Of a stretch of 64,000 nucleotides of DNA, positions 1 to 12,491 are shown piece after piece. The stretch is from Anthopleura xanthogrammica (lineage: Eukaryota > Cnidaria > Anthozoa > Actiniaria > Actiniidae). The translations under genes and the position numbers were made by a program. Position 1 is the first letter of the stretch; the number at the start of each line of letters is the position of its first letter. Below the pieces are notes generated by a model. The model saw nothing but the letters and a program-made list of their open reading frames with translations, had not been told where the DNA came from and made no database searches. The stretch spans positions 14,481,291 through 14,545,290 of the forward strand of contig OZ025206.1 of assembly GCA_964019055.1 (NCBI GenBank). Reading direction: 5' to 3'.

Positions 1-3000
1 ACTTCCCTTTCGATTCAGCTCAGTCGGAATGCGCGCGCGCCCTTGTCGGCCGGTCTTTAACTTCTTAAGTGTTATGCCGGTAACTGAACTGAATTGTAAA
101 TGATTCGCAATCCTCTTAATTAGACAAATGCTTAAGTCATTAAAAGAGGATTATTCTCGTCTACTTTACGTTTCTTTTTCCCTAAAGCTGCTTGTCGCAG
201 AAAACTCTTGCAAAACTGGTTTAAAATTTTGTCCTCGAGTACCAAATGTGTTTGAAAAGCATTCACTACAAATAGAAACTGTCTGCGATAAAGTATAAAA
301 AGCCCCACAACCAAGAGCCTAGATGTCGGCTCTAAGTAGATAACTCATGATGTTACCCTGGAGACACTTGGTTTCCCTTGCAAGCATTGAGTATACCATA
401 CTGATCAGCAAAATATTATGCAGACTCGGTTGACCGTTGGTCATCATTAGCAGAAAATGTCTTGACTCGTCTGTTTGAGAAGAACTGCATGGATTCTGTT
501 TATATTGTGGCTGTGCTTTTGCCGCAAGTGAGAAATTTTGCTCACTATCGCATTCCCCAATTAGAAAAAGACAGAAAGAAAGAAAGGGAAAGAAAGGGAA
601 AGAAAGGGAAAGAAAGGGAAAGAAAGAAAAATGACAGTTTCGGCTGGAACTCTTCACTGAAAATGTAACTTTTCGAATTGCGCCTTTTTACTTCTAAAAA
701 TAGGCAGATAATTGTTTTTATATATTTAGTCGACTGTTCTTATACGTTTTATAGACTAAGACTTCAATTTTATCTTAATACTTTTTTTTTTGGATAAAGC
801 GGAGAAATACTATTTGAGCCAAGATCAATAAAGCCCCTTGCGATAAATAAACCAACCTAAATTGAAATAATATTATTTGTTATGACATTAGGTACTGTTA
901 AATATGCTAGAATAGTTCTTCGTATCATAAAAAAGAGAAGAAAAGAAAAGGAGAGGAAAGAGAAGGCAAGAAAAAACGAACTGATCAGAACTTTAACGAT
1001 TGACATGAAACAAAAGTGAATAATATAGGAGGAAATTCAGAAAGAAAAGGAAAATGAAGGAAAATAAGAGATGGATAGGAAAGGAAATGGAATGAAAAAA
1101 CTAGATTACTCAATTAGAATAAAAATAAAATTTAGATACGAAATAGAATCAGAAATGCATTTTACTTTTAGTAACTATTTAAAGCCGAGCCTTCCTTTCG
1201 ACTATTGCTTTGATTGATTTCCTATTGAACAAACCTAGGACACTTGAGGAGTTTGATTACATATGATTCAGCCATTCATCTTTAAATTATTAAATTTGTA
1301 ATTTTGTAATTAATTTGTCTTTTGTCGGTCAATTTCCATCAATGTGAAAGAAGGTGGAAATCATACTAATGAAGTTACTCAGGTTAATTCAAGAAATTGT
1401 TTAGGTAAGAGGATTAAGGATATATTGATGGGAATGAAAGAACAGAAATTAAATTAATTCAAATCAAGTTAAAATATTCCATGAAATAATATTTATAATC
1501 TCTGTAGTAGAGTAATCGGAAGTATGATAGACTGAGGCACATTTCCACGTGTTGTATGTGTGTTAAAATCGGTAACAAATATGCCCTCTCAAAAATTAGA
1601 GACTGGTGGAAACCTATAAACAAAACTAAGGAAATTTTGAAAAGCAAAGAAGGGCAGAAAATGCTTAAAAAAAAGAAACAAAAAGGAAAGAAACAAAATG
1701 TGTATAAAGCAGCAAAAAAGGAACGAAAGCAGTTTTGAAAAATGCGAAGAAAAGCTTAGTGGAAAAAAGTAGGCTTTGAAAATGTGGGAAATGTGAGATG
1801 AACAAGGTATTAATGAAAAAAATAGAAGAAAAATTAGTCGAATTTGTATGAACGAGAATCAAAAATGATTTCTTTCAAAGGAAAATCAAATCAAACCTTT
1901 CTTGTTGTTTGCTAACCTCGTCTGTCAACCTTTTGGTGCAAATCATAATTACCTCCCAAAACAAACAATACTTCACCGTGTACTGCACGGAAATATAAAT
2001 CGTTATTATTAAATAGAAATAAAAGCTCCATATCTTTGATTGTGATTGTCTAAAGTAGTTTAACCTTGAGGTCATCATCCGTCGTTTTATTAGTAACCTG
2101 CAAATTTTTCCTATTAAGTTTTTAAGTTTCAATTCGCGTGAATCAGACATGCCCCGCGAAAGAACATTTTTATTTCTGTGAAACGATAATGGAATTGCTG
2201 TCAAAATGTCCTCATAATGGCTTACTACTCAATTTCGTTAAGTTCACTAGATATTACAAGTACTGGTCACTCGTCAAAAAGAACACTTGCACAGTACTGT
2301 TATACAAACCCGTCCAACTAACGGAAATATATCTGGGACATACGTCTGCCGTCCGAAGAATTTTTCTGCCTCTTGTCTCTGTAGTCCGTTTTTTGTTTCT
2401 TTTCATTTGTTAGCAAAATATTAGGATTGTAATAATGGTGGCGGTGTTGGCGGCGGTGGTTGTTAGTTTTGATGTATTGCATGTAAGTATGACTTGTATA
2501 TAAGGTCATTCATGCACGTACAACATGATGGGCTTTCGTTATGCAAACATATCTAATGGTTGATGACATATATGTTTATCCATTACAAAGGTATTGCAAC
2601 ATACAGTATATGCGCTTGATCATAGGTTTTCGTGACTGACTAACAGTATATATGCATGGCCATATGGTTTATGTACTTAAACGTTACACCTATACAGTAT
2701 ATATGATAGGCTTTCGGGGTTTTGCAATCGTGTTTAATGGTTGATGACATATATGTTCATCCATCATATTCTTGCCTTGACATTTCCGTTCATGAAAATG
2801 TCATTTACCTTTCGACATACTTCATGATGTCCAAATCTAAAAAAATAAGTGCAATGAAAAAAAGAAAATATTTAAGCAAGTATAGCAGCTAAGCCGGAAT
2901 CCATGCCTTGTTTTTGAGAGCTCCTTTAAAAATATTTAAGATAAATACTCGAATTTCCCACTAAAACTCTGCCTGGTATGCTGCATCTCTCCCACCAAAC

Positions 3001-3544
3001 AAGAAACCTTTGACAAGCAGTTACAGACCATGAGAATAGACTCTTGTTGTTTTTTTTTTCAGTCTGCATGGTTAAACTTATCGTGAGCGCTTTTGTACGA
3101 GAGAAAGCGTGGTAAAAAAAAACCCATTATTGCTCCTGCCAAATCGGCTTCCGCTCCGGCGAAAAAGGCACTGAGGAAAGGAAGACATTTCGTATTTTTA
3201 TCACTTGACTTCGCTCCTGATAATAACTTAATTATTCCGGTGTCTTGGGACAAATCACCACTGGAGGTTTTAATGGGAATGGAACATAATGAAAAAAGGG
3301 TGTCACTTGTTGATTTGCCGTTTATTCCTTCAAACTGTGACAGCCATTTTTCATATTTTTTAATTTTTTTAATTTTAAAAATCTTTATTGAGGATGCCTA
3401 CATCACTACATCACATCAGTGATTTACAGAAGGGTCCTCCTTACCTCCAACCATCGCCTTTCAACTCGGTAGAGGGACATTCCTAAACCATCACACGAGT
3501 GAATTTTTCTTTTTTTACCTATAAACTTTTTATTTTCTCTTCAG
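1..3544. other. Non-coding stretch, no gene supported
   Basis: AT-rich DNA with short chance reading frames only. It holds a purine-rich 10-bp minisatellite (GAAAGGGAAA type, about 573-630), purine-rich sequence at 930-1110, and a degenerate direct repeat at about 2520 and 2700 (shared TGATGACATATATGTT and GGCTTTCG, spacing near 180 bp). Earlier exons of the SLC35B1-like gene that ends at 3742 would be expected here or to the left, but I could not recognise any. Confidence 0.6.
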
Positions 3545-3742
3545 AATTTCATCTTCATGACAGTAGCCAACTTCGGCCCATTATCATGCTCCATCGTCAC
3601 TACAACCAGAAAGTTCTTCACAATCCTTGGGTCTGTCCTACTGTTTGGTAACCTGTTAACAACGAGACAATGGGTTGGCGTTGTCAGTGTGTTTGTTGGT
3701 CTTGGAGCTGACAGCATTTACGGCAAAACAAAAAGGCATTGA
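3545..3742 (+). CDS. SLC35B1: SLC35B1-like nucleotide-sugar/ATP transporter, last exon
   Basis: The exon opens right after a pyrimidine-rich acceptor (TTTTCTCTTCAG) and encodes 65 residues to a TGA stop. The reading [15 protein letters not shown]...[14 protein letters not shown]...[13 protein letters not shown] matches the C-terminal end of SLC35B1 (UDP-galactose transporter-related, an ER membrane transporter of the drug/metabolite superfamily), including the [10 protein letters not shown] motif and the two last membrane helices. The C-terminus KTKRH is lysine-rich, as in ER-retained family members. The remaining roughly 250 residues are not visible upstream, so this is either the 3' end of a gene with long introns extending past the left edge or an isolated duplicated exon. 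Start phase is 0. Confidence 0.82.
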   Translation, partial: NFIFMTVANFGPLSCSIVTTTRKFFTILGSVLLFGNLLTTRQWVGVVSVFVGLGADSIYGKTKRH

Positions 3743-4194
3743 AATAATGAAAGTCAGATGTCATTATCATGATCATATATTTATTAAGTTTAAATTATGT
3801 CTTTTAATCGAATGAAAATATAAAAACGGCAATATTTTGTTTATTTTCGTGCTTCTGTGTATGACCACCCACACATGAAAACCGTTACAAGGCAAGGCAA
3901 GAGTTTCAGCTGAAAGTGTCACCGTGAAACATCACTAGCCTTTTGAGACCTTGGCGAAAACGAGAGAACTGTTTTTCACTTTTATGGTAGCGAAACAAGT
4001 TTCCATGTAACACCCTCGTCGGAAACTTCTCTCGACGTTTCGCGGGCACACTTATTAATTTGTCATCCATGTAAACCGTTGTTGGTAGAGAAAAGAATAA
4101 TACTCAGGACAAGTGGTCTAAAAATGGGACAATTATAGTGATTATAGGTCTATCTTAAGATGTGTGGGAAATTTCAATTTCATTGACAATTTCA

Positions 4195-4600
4195 GGATTG
4201 TTCCTGAATACCTCGTCTTGCCATACTTTTTACCAGTAGAACGTAGAATATAGAAACCATAAATGCCATCTTTTTTCTCCTTTACATTAACTCAGTTCAA
4301 ATGCATGCAAATATTTCATGAACTATAGTAGTATTCTAAGAAAATGCATTGCTCGTGTTAACGTTGTCTTATAGTACTTTTTACCCGGCAGGTAGAATAT
4401 AGAAACCATCCAAATGCCATATTGTTTTTCTCCTTTACATTAACCCAGATCAAATACATGCAAATATTTCATGAACTAGCAGTCTTCCAAGAAAATGCAT
4501 TGCTTGTGTTAATGTTGTCTTCAGTATACTTTTTACCAGTATAATATAGAAACCGTCCAAATGCGCGCCATATTGTTGTTCTCCTTTACATGACAGTCAA
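4195..4600. repeat. Degenerate tandem repeat, about 151-bp unit, 2.6 copies
   Basis: The phrase TACTTTTTACC followed by a 'tagaatatagaaacc' type motif recurs at about 4223, 4375 and 4526, spaced about 152 and 151 bp. Each copy also carries 'atgccat..ttctcctttaca' and 'catgcaaatatttcatgaact'. A further diverged copy of the tail occurs near 5045-5095. No coding content. Confidence 0.7.
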
Positions 4601-4896
4601 AACAGCTCAAGCACTTAGGCTCCATTAATGATCTCATTATTCGAATATTGAGTTGATTATTCACTTTAAGTTTTCATTAAAAAATCGGAAGACTCCATTC
4701 ATTCATTTCACAACTAAAATTCTAAGGGATGGCCTTTGTGGGGAGTTTTTCTACCTTGGCATGGCAGTTTTTGAAGAATCCAATCAAAACTCGAGTACTA
4801 GATATTTTATTTTCAAGAGTGAATAATGAACTCAATATCCGAATAATAACTCCATTAATGGATTCTAGGGGGGTACGCTTGAGCCGTTTTGACTGT
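4593..4896. mobile_element. MITE-like element with about 75-bp terminal inverted repeats
   Basis: The left end (ACAGTCAAAACAGCTCAAGC) is the reverse complement, with one mismatch, of the right end ending GTTTTGACTGT. The match continues inwards with gaps through 'ctccattaatg', 'ttattcgaatattgagtt' and 'attattcact'. The interior has no transposase. It abuts the 151-bp tandem repeat. I could not define a target-site duplication, so the superfamily is open. Confidence 0.65.
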
Positions 4897-6905
4897 AACC
4901 CAGATCATATATATATATAATATATATAATATAATTCTTAGCACATCACTTTCGAAATCTCAATGCGCTTACATAAATAGACTCAAATAAACTAATAATA
5001 ATTACAAAGTAAAGTGTTATTAAGAAACCCAACTGGTAAATGGTATACATGCAAATAGTTCATGAACTAACTAACAATCTTCCAAGAAAATGTATTCTTT
5101 CTCGAATCACAGAATAAACATAGAATTAAACTGTTTATTTTTGATTTTCCCTCAAATTGATAACTGACTTCTACTTAAGCCGATGTATAATATCATTATT
5201 AGCAGTCGCAATCAGACCAGAATCTTCTTCCAAATAAAATGATACCAGTTGAAATGCTCGAAAGACTGTGCACCTGTTTTAACAAGTGCGAAGTTAAACT
5301 TAATTCACAGAGGGTTGAGATTTTGCTGGATTTCAAACAAGTTTTTTTTTTGGCAAAGTTTAAAGTACATCTATATATTTTTGAAGATCAGTTCAGCATT
5401 TTTTCGGTAACACTGAACCTCACCATAAAACTGTGGCAGCCACAGAGGTGATAGCTATAGGTAATTCCAATACCATAAGGGATTGTGGGATTACATTGAT
5501 CTAAACGCCAATATCGGTGTTCGAAATGGCTCTGTCCACTACAAGCACCACCGAATACAGTATCTCGACTTCCGTGTTCTTAACGAGAATAATGATTAGA
5601 AACACCAGTCATTCCAGGTATTCTTGTACCTTCGGAATGACCTATCTCCTATTACGCCTTTGGATCCATCAACCTTTTTGAAATAGGTGTAACCCAAGGC
5701 AATAATAGCAGGAGCTCGTCCACTGTTAACTATGGACTTTTGATAATCAAGTTGAAATGCGTACTTTGTACGGGCAGTGCGCCGCCTCCCAAAAACTAAG
5801 AAAAAGAGGAACGACGTGACAAAGACAAGGAAACCTTACAGAATATTGTAAGTACTTTGAAAAACAATCTTTTCTGCGTTATTACAGTTTCATATGAGTG
5901 TGCGTAACTGAACTTATTTTGTCTATTTGGAAAACTGAACCGACAGAATATGAGATTTGCTAGATAACCCTTGATTGATTTTAAGTGTCAGTTAATCTAA
6001 ATTAAGAGTCAAAGGTGCTTGGACGTGACAGTTATTAAAATCAATAAACCTAATTCGAAAATTCAGACATTTCTCCGCAAACTTTTGAAACCCACTAAAA
6101 ACTCTTTAATTATAAGGCTATATGGAAGTGGTAACAAAGTCGATTGATTGATTTGATTTGAATCTATAAAGGAAAAAAGAAGAAGATAAGAAAAAGGTGG
6201 GAAGGAAAAAGGGAAAAACCTTTATGCTGATAATAAATGTATGGTCAGCGGTAGTGATCAGTGCCGTCTCCTAATTAGTCACACTGCGGTATGCTTTGGG
6301 TAATTAAATGAAACGAAATATTTGCGATAACCGTCTGTTTGAGCCCATGGCTCGTATTCCATACACGGATGTTTAGACTTCCTAATTGAAGCCCAGTCAT
6401 TCTGTTCATTTTCCAGCTGTGGCGGTGATTCAGGTGCGCCCGCAATTTCCTCGTATACACGTCAGTAGGGACACTGTGACGCAAACGACAGCTAGTGCGA
6501 ATGGTAAACGAGCCAATATAACATAAGGTATTTTCATTCACTTTTTTATTAACGTCCGTTTAGAGTCTTTTTTGCTTGAGTTATGAGTTATTGCATTTAA
6601 CACGTGAAACAAATGAAAGCAAAAGCAAAAGGCAGAATTGGTTTCTACTAATTTTGTTAGAACAATCTATTTCAGGGTTTTTAAATTGCTGTCTTTTTGT
6701 ATGCAAGGGGCAAATAGAAGGCAAAAATACAAAACCTGATAAACAATTAATCCTAGATCAATGGGTACGGTCATATCTAATCACATGGTCAGTTTTTGTG
6801 CCCCTAAATAAAGCATAATTACACCCTTCCTCGATAACTTGAAAAAAAGAAATTTAATCAAAATAAGGCAGTTTCGTTAAAACAGTCCAATTTTGTATCT
6901 TTCAG
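4897..6905. other. Non-coding stretch, no gene supported
   Basis: AT-rich DNA with a short (TA)n tract at about 4907-4933. Scattered reading frames lack splice context or recognisable domains. I see nothing else that can be supported. Confidence 0.55.
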
Positions 6906-6990
6906 CCTTTACTTAACGCTTCGCCTTTGACACCCTTTGACGTGAACCGAGTGGAGAAGCCAAGGGAAGATAATCCCAGACGCCTTGAAG
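6906..6990 (+). CDS. Candidate small internal or terminal exon, unknown protein
   Basis: An 85-bp segment is flanked by a plausible acceptor (TTTGTATCTTTCAG) and donor (GTAAAG). One frame is open and reads PLLNASPLTPFDVNRVEKPR then EDNPRRLEG. Read through the donor it meets a TAG at 7003-7005, so it could also be a last exon. The charged composition looks protein-like. I do not recognise the family, and no partner exons were found nearby. It could be chance. Confidence 0.3.
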
Positions 6991-7524
6991 GTAAAGATCT
7001 ATAGAGTTGCCTGAGGAGTTTCCGATTGATTTCGTCCATTTAAAATACAGAATCTGATAATTATTCAGTCTTTGCTATTCATTTTGGTTTGCGGTATTTG
7101 CACTGAATCCAAATGCGATACATCCGGAGCTGACGCCCACGGTTTACTTGTAAGCGGCGGTCCACGTGATTTTGTTCTTCTACCAACCCCGCTGAATTGA
7201 ACATCCTTGACAAGTCATCTGCAATAACAAAAATAGAGAAAAATAAATTTTATTTGAGGACTATAGGAACAAAACCAGTTGCAAGCAGGTTGTAGTCAAA
7301 TTTCTTTCTGTTTTTGAAAATCCCATTTTTATCAAAGAAAGGTGAACAAGACTGCCTCGTTATTCGATGACGAATTGATTCCCAAAACATTTTCAGCAAA
7401 AAAGAAAGTCCATTTAAAAAAAACCAGTTTGGATAGGTATGAAAGAAATAAGTTTCTCACACATGTTTCTCAAGACAAGATATGTTCTTTTATTTTAATT
7501 TTAATATATTTTCATCATAACACC

Positions 7525-7670
7525 TATTATAATTACCACCACTACCATCACCATCATCATTACCGTCATCATCGTTATCATCACCATTACCACCACCACC
7601 ACCACCACCGCCGTCATCATCGCTATCATCACCATCATCATCATCATCAAGATCATCATCATTATAACAC
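7525..7670. repeat. Imperfect CAC/CAT trinucleotide microsatellite
   Basis: Interrupted (CAT/CAC/CGT)n tract; the frames crossing it give only poly-His-Tyr or poly-Met-Val reading, which is a by-product of the repeat. Confidence 0.85.
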
Positions 7671-8439
7671 CATCACTATGGTTAGCATAGTTATTAGAAA
7701 CAAAACAGAAACAGTCACGCTGTTGTAACCAAAAGTAAAACAAAACACGTCTCACATCTCAGTTACACAAGAATAAACCCATTGTTCTTAGATCCTAACC
7801 AAGTCAATTAGCAATTGAATAAAGGAATATGATTTGCATAGGAAAAGCAGGAAGGAAAGGTTAAACAAAACGTGCATGAGTCAGCGAAATTGGTTCTGCT
7901 CGAAAGTGAAACTCGCTGATGCGTCAATGAAGTATTACTGATGTAGCTTTTTAGTCTCCTAATTCAAGGTATATATTCAGCAATGCACTACAGAGTCTTA
8001 AAATATATAATATTCATTTTTTATTAGAATTAGCTACACAAAAAAACAACTTAATAATAATGAAAAATTTGGTGTTTAGATAGGCTTCAGTTAATAAAGC
8101 ACAACTCAAATAAATTTACATTAACCTGAACAAACAAATATGTTTTGGTTTTTGGATTTAAAACTTTGTCTTAACAGGAGAAAAAGGATTTGCTTAAACC
8201 AAAACATGTGTTGATAATAAAAAGAAGAAGAAAAAAAAGAAAATATCACCCAAAAATGGGATTTACAAGAACAGTTTTCCAAAATGCTTTCCTAAATGAA
8301 AGCCAACTTTTAGGAACCGTGTTCTAGTGCTCAATTTAAAACAAAGTACCGCTTGAAGTATAACAGTAATTCGAAGTCGAAAAATGCCTCGTAAAAGTTC
8401 GTCTTGCTCAATCTGAGATTAGCGCGAATGTTAACAGTC

Positions 8440-9310
8440 ACTACTGACGCCAGAATCGTGAGAGCCCTTTATCTTCTCATTCAAACAACGTGTCTCTGAA
8501 GTAAGCACCGCATTCGAGTGCGGGTATTTCGTCATGCTTAACCAATGAACTAAAAACCCTGTCAACCAAGTTATTACAGACGGCAGAATAGAGAAAACTG
8601 AAAATGGCAGAAATAAAGAAGGGCAACTTCCATCACCGTTATAAAATACTTTTCTTCTCATTCAAAGAAAAACTGATCATCCCTAAAGTCAGCTTAGATT
8701 TTTTGTGTGCTGGTGTCATAAGATGTCGTCGTACTTCGTCAATGAACTGACGAATGTCAACCCAGACAGTCATGACTAACGGCAGAAATAAAGAAGGGAA
8801 ACCTTCCATCACTGGTATAAACAACTTCTTTTCTCATTCAAAGAAAGATTGATGCGTCCCTAAAGTCAGCTTAGTCAGTTTGTGTGTGCTGGTGTCATAA
8901 GAAGTCGTCGTACTTCGTCAATGAACTGACGAATGTCAACCAAGTCATGACTAACGGCAGAAATAAAGATGGTCAACCCTCCGCTAGAGACATAAAAAAG
9001 CTCTTCTCATTCAAACTATGTGAAACTGAATTCAGCAAGAAATTTGTGTGTGTGTTGTCATAATAGTTCTTCATACTTAGCAAATGAACAGACGAATCAT
9101 TACTGAGGGCAGGAAACAAGTTGAGGGACAACCCTTCACCACATTGAGAAATCATTGATCTGAGTCCCTGAAGTCAGTTCATGCGATTTTGTGTGTCATC
9201 ATTGATAAGTGTTCGTCATGCTTAGTCAATGAACTGATGAATCCCAACCAAATACTGAAAGCAGAATCAAGACTGAATAACAACTCTCCCGCATAGATAT
9301 AAAAAGAAAT
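8440..9310. repeat. Degenerate tandem repeat, about 175-bp unit, roughly five copies
   Basis: The motif TTCTCATTCAAA recurs at 8474, 8655, 8831 and 9004 (spacings 181, 176, 173); a fifth, more diverged unit follows to about 9310. Each unit also carries a 'gtgtgctggtgtcataa' type phrase, 'gtcaatgaact(ga)' and 'ggcagaa(t)aaag'. The similar short minus-strand frames in it come from the repeat and are not genes. Confidence 0.8.
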
Positions 9311-11107
9311 GAAACCACTTGAGTTGAAAGACAGGTGTTACCACAGCGGGGACAACTAACTAGACCTTGCACAAAGATCAGTGGGAAATGTGTTTGTTAT
9401 ACTCCGTTACCATAATAGAATTCTTTATCTCTTATTTGTCTTCTTCAAAGATAATTTAGAATAGGATTTATTGCATCAAATGCGGATTCAGTGACGTTCT
9501 GGATGAATGCGAACTGGTTATCGACGAGTTGTTCCGACTTGTCGCATTCTATATATCAACTTTCAACCATTCACCGGAAATGTAATTATAAAAGAAAGTA
9601 TGTTTCTCAAATGTAATATATCATTCCTTTCCTCATAGATAAAGTAATATAAGTGAAAAGTGAGAATTTCACTTAACAGGATTTGCATTTCGAAGTATTA
9701 TGGCAGACCTGCTTGATGCCTGTGTTCACATGAATGATGATCAGTTCAACTCTAGAATTACTAGCCATGTATACAAAGCGGATGGATAAATGATACCTTT
9801 TTAACTATCACAATTGTTGTGGTTCATTTAAAAATATAATGAATAAATGGGACAGAAACCGACAAGCAGTTTTATAAAAACAAACAGTGCCTTAGTTACA
9901 ATGAAAAAAGATTATAATATCAGTTTGCTTTCACTTTGCAGGTTGACATCCGAAAGGGAAAAAAAACTGTTGACAGTCATGTTGTGACGTTAGTAAATGT
10001 CAGAGATATAGTTTGAAATCAGACAGAACTGCGACCACTTTATCATAACTAACGTCTCTGGAAGATGCAATCAACTAAGCAAAGTAATGGCAATACTGCT
10101 AATTCTAAAACGTGCATTGATGTGTGCGAAGCCATAAACACTGTGCAATATCTTCTCCAGCAATTGAAAACGAACAAACAAACAATTCTTTAACGTGACC
10201 GATGCACAACTAAAAAAATATCGGAGAAAGGAATGCTTTTCAATTTTAAACTGAGTGAAAATCTTAACCGGGAATATTCAGTTATTCGATGAGGAAACTT
10301 GGTTGAATTTGATAAAATTTATTTGCCGAAATGCAGAAGCAATCAAATCAGATAGAGTTTTCGATCTTGTACTGAATACAAATTTCGATCTACAGTAACC
10401 TTCATGCTTTTATAAAGCTCTGGGGAAATTTAATAAGATTGATTTTAAAAGATAGAAAAGCAATTCAAATATTTTTACATGTATTTTCAAGAGGTCCTTA
10501 TTTTGCTTTCGATTGTAAAATGCTAATGCCACAAAAGTTCCATAAACAAACATCGCTTGAGTCAACTTGGCTATGAAATCACTTTCTGAGATGATATGCT
10601 AATCGATGGTTATCAGAAGCAGGAACCAGAAGCACGTTTGTATTGAATCTTTTGGTATCCTATCGTGTTCGTGGATCTACAAAACTATTTACCATTTCTC
10701 AGCCGACCTTGGCAAAAGGACGCGCAACAGGTGCCATAGCTAGGTAAAGAAATCAAGCTGGGATATGGATTCAAGGCACCCCAAGTTTTCTAATCTGTAA
10801 AAGAACTATTTACCTAGTGCTCTTTTATTGAAATGCCTGAATACGTATTTTTAGCCTTGAAATAATAAAATATCGATAAGGATGTCAGATAGGGCCGTGA
10901 TTTTAATTCAAAAGTAGTTCCAGCAAGCCAGAACTTGTGCCCCAACATAAACATCACTGCGTTGGAAGGCAACCACTGACGTCTTCTTCAGCTGATTTGT
11001 GTACTTAGGACAAACCAATAACAATTCGAAAGATTTGATTATTTGTAAAGACTACAAATAATGCAAACTAAGATGCTTCGTTTGCCTCTTGAATAACATT
11101 GAAAAAT
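9311..11107. other. Non-coding stretch, nothing recognised
   Basis: AT-rich sequence, no open frame with splice context, no repeat structure that I could define. Confidence 0.5.
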
Positions 11108-11456
11108 CTACCTTTGATCTTTTAATAATGAATATTGCAGTTCTTGAGTGATGGCATTTTGCCATGTAAGACCAGAACGGAACAGGAACTCGGTAATTCG
11201 TTTCACGCTAAGATTTAGAACACCGACGCCAAATTCTCTAATATCCGTCCGGGATGTGATGTAAAATGTACCATTATTAAAAAAGTCTTTAATTGAGCTG
11301 AAGTCATTATCCTGACTACAAAAAAGAATGATCAAGGCTGGCTGTGATTTAGCGGTCTTCTGTGACAAGTAAGGCACATGAACAATGCCTTGGCGAGATC
11401 TTAAATCAATAACACCGTATGAAACAACTTGTTCGAGCCACTTGATTGGTCGAGCT
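11108..11456 (-). CDS. Hypothetical open segment, possible exon or gene relic
   Basis: On the minus strand a frame stays open for about 116 codons, from just after an in-frame TAA down to a TAG at 11108. It reads WLEQVVSYGVIDLRSRQG, then VHVPYLSQKTAKSQPALIIL, and ends QELQYSLLKDQR. Composition is protein-like, with a mix of hydrophobic and charged residues and no low complexity. The upstream end has a weak AG acceptor (TTGTAAG). I do not recognise the family. It lies downstream of the Snail gene on the same strand but has no visible link to it. Confidence 0.3.
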
Positions 11457-12491
11457 TACAACCTGTTATAAACCTTTTTTTGTGGAGAATACGGCTTTGT
11501 TAAGACTGTCATTAAAACACCCCAAAACGTCTCAAGCAACTGATTTTAATTTTAAACTCGACAGAACAAATCTTCTTGTCCTTGGTTTATAAAAATCTTA
11601 CAAGTTAAACAGTCATGCACCGGCCTTTAGAAACCTGGATTACATTTTGACTCGTTCGAGACGCATTCTGAATGACCATAGCAAATCCAGCATCAATAAA
11701 TTGATCGACTGTGCGTCACGGGATTTGGTTGTCAACCTTAAAACATTCTAGAATGTCATAATGACCTTACAAATGAACCGTCATTATTATCAAGAATGAA
11801 ACACTATTCATAGACTATGACCTTCTTTAATGGTTGTTCGTTTTATTCAGCAGTTCCTTGGTGTTTATATCTAAGAAAATTACTCAAAGTCTAATCAAAT
11901 GTGTGCCTTTGAATTTTAAGTACATACTAATGGACAGTCGAGGCACCTGTTACCTCGGCTGTTTATATCAAGAAACAAATGAACTAAAAACGCTGGAAGG
12001 CTGTATCTTTCTTATCATATGATCAGCTACTTGCCTACGATAATCAAGGCATGTTCATGCGTCAAACGAAATTAAACTTGTCAATGACTGGTGGTGTTTT
12101 CGATATTGTTAGAGGACACCACTGTGAGGAAGTGTGGTATAATCGTACTGTTTCACTTCAATGTGCTCTTTCGACCGCTTAACGATCACGTCGCTCTGAA
12201 CTCTACCATAAATAATGAAAAAATATCCATACAAAAATAACTTGAATTCTTATAGAAAAGGCTCTTCCTCAAACTAATGGAATTCGTGGGATATCTGGCT
12301 GTTCTAACTATACAAAAAGCTACGTCTTGAGTGATATATACATATATACTAGATATTAAATCTGATCTGTAAAAATATTTGCAAGCGGTTTTGTGATGTT
12401 AGTAAACATACCTAGCTATCACGGGCTAATTTATCAATTATATTATACAATTTCACAAAGTTTTGTTCAGCTGTTGTAGCTGTTTCAGTGT

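Noticed and set aside
3093..3422. 109-codon frame with AlaProLys-rich start, considered as an upstream SLC35B1 exon
   Set aside because: No transmembrane character and no match to the family's helices; the frame ends without a donor joining to the 3545 exon.
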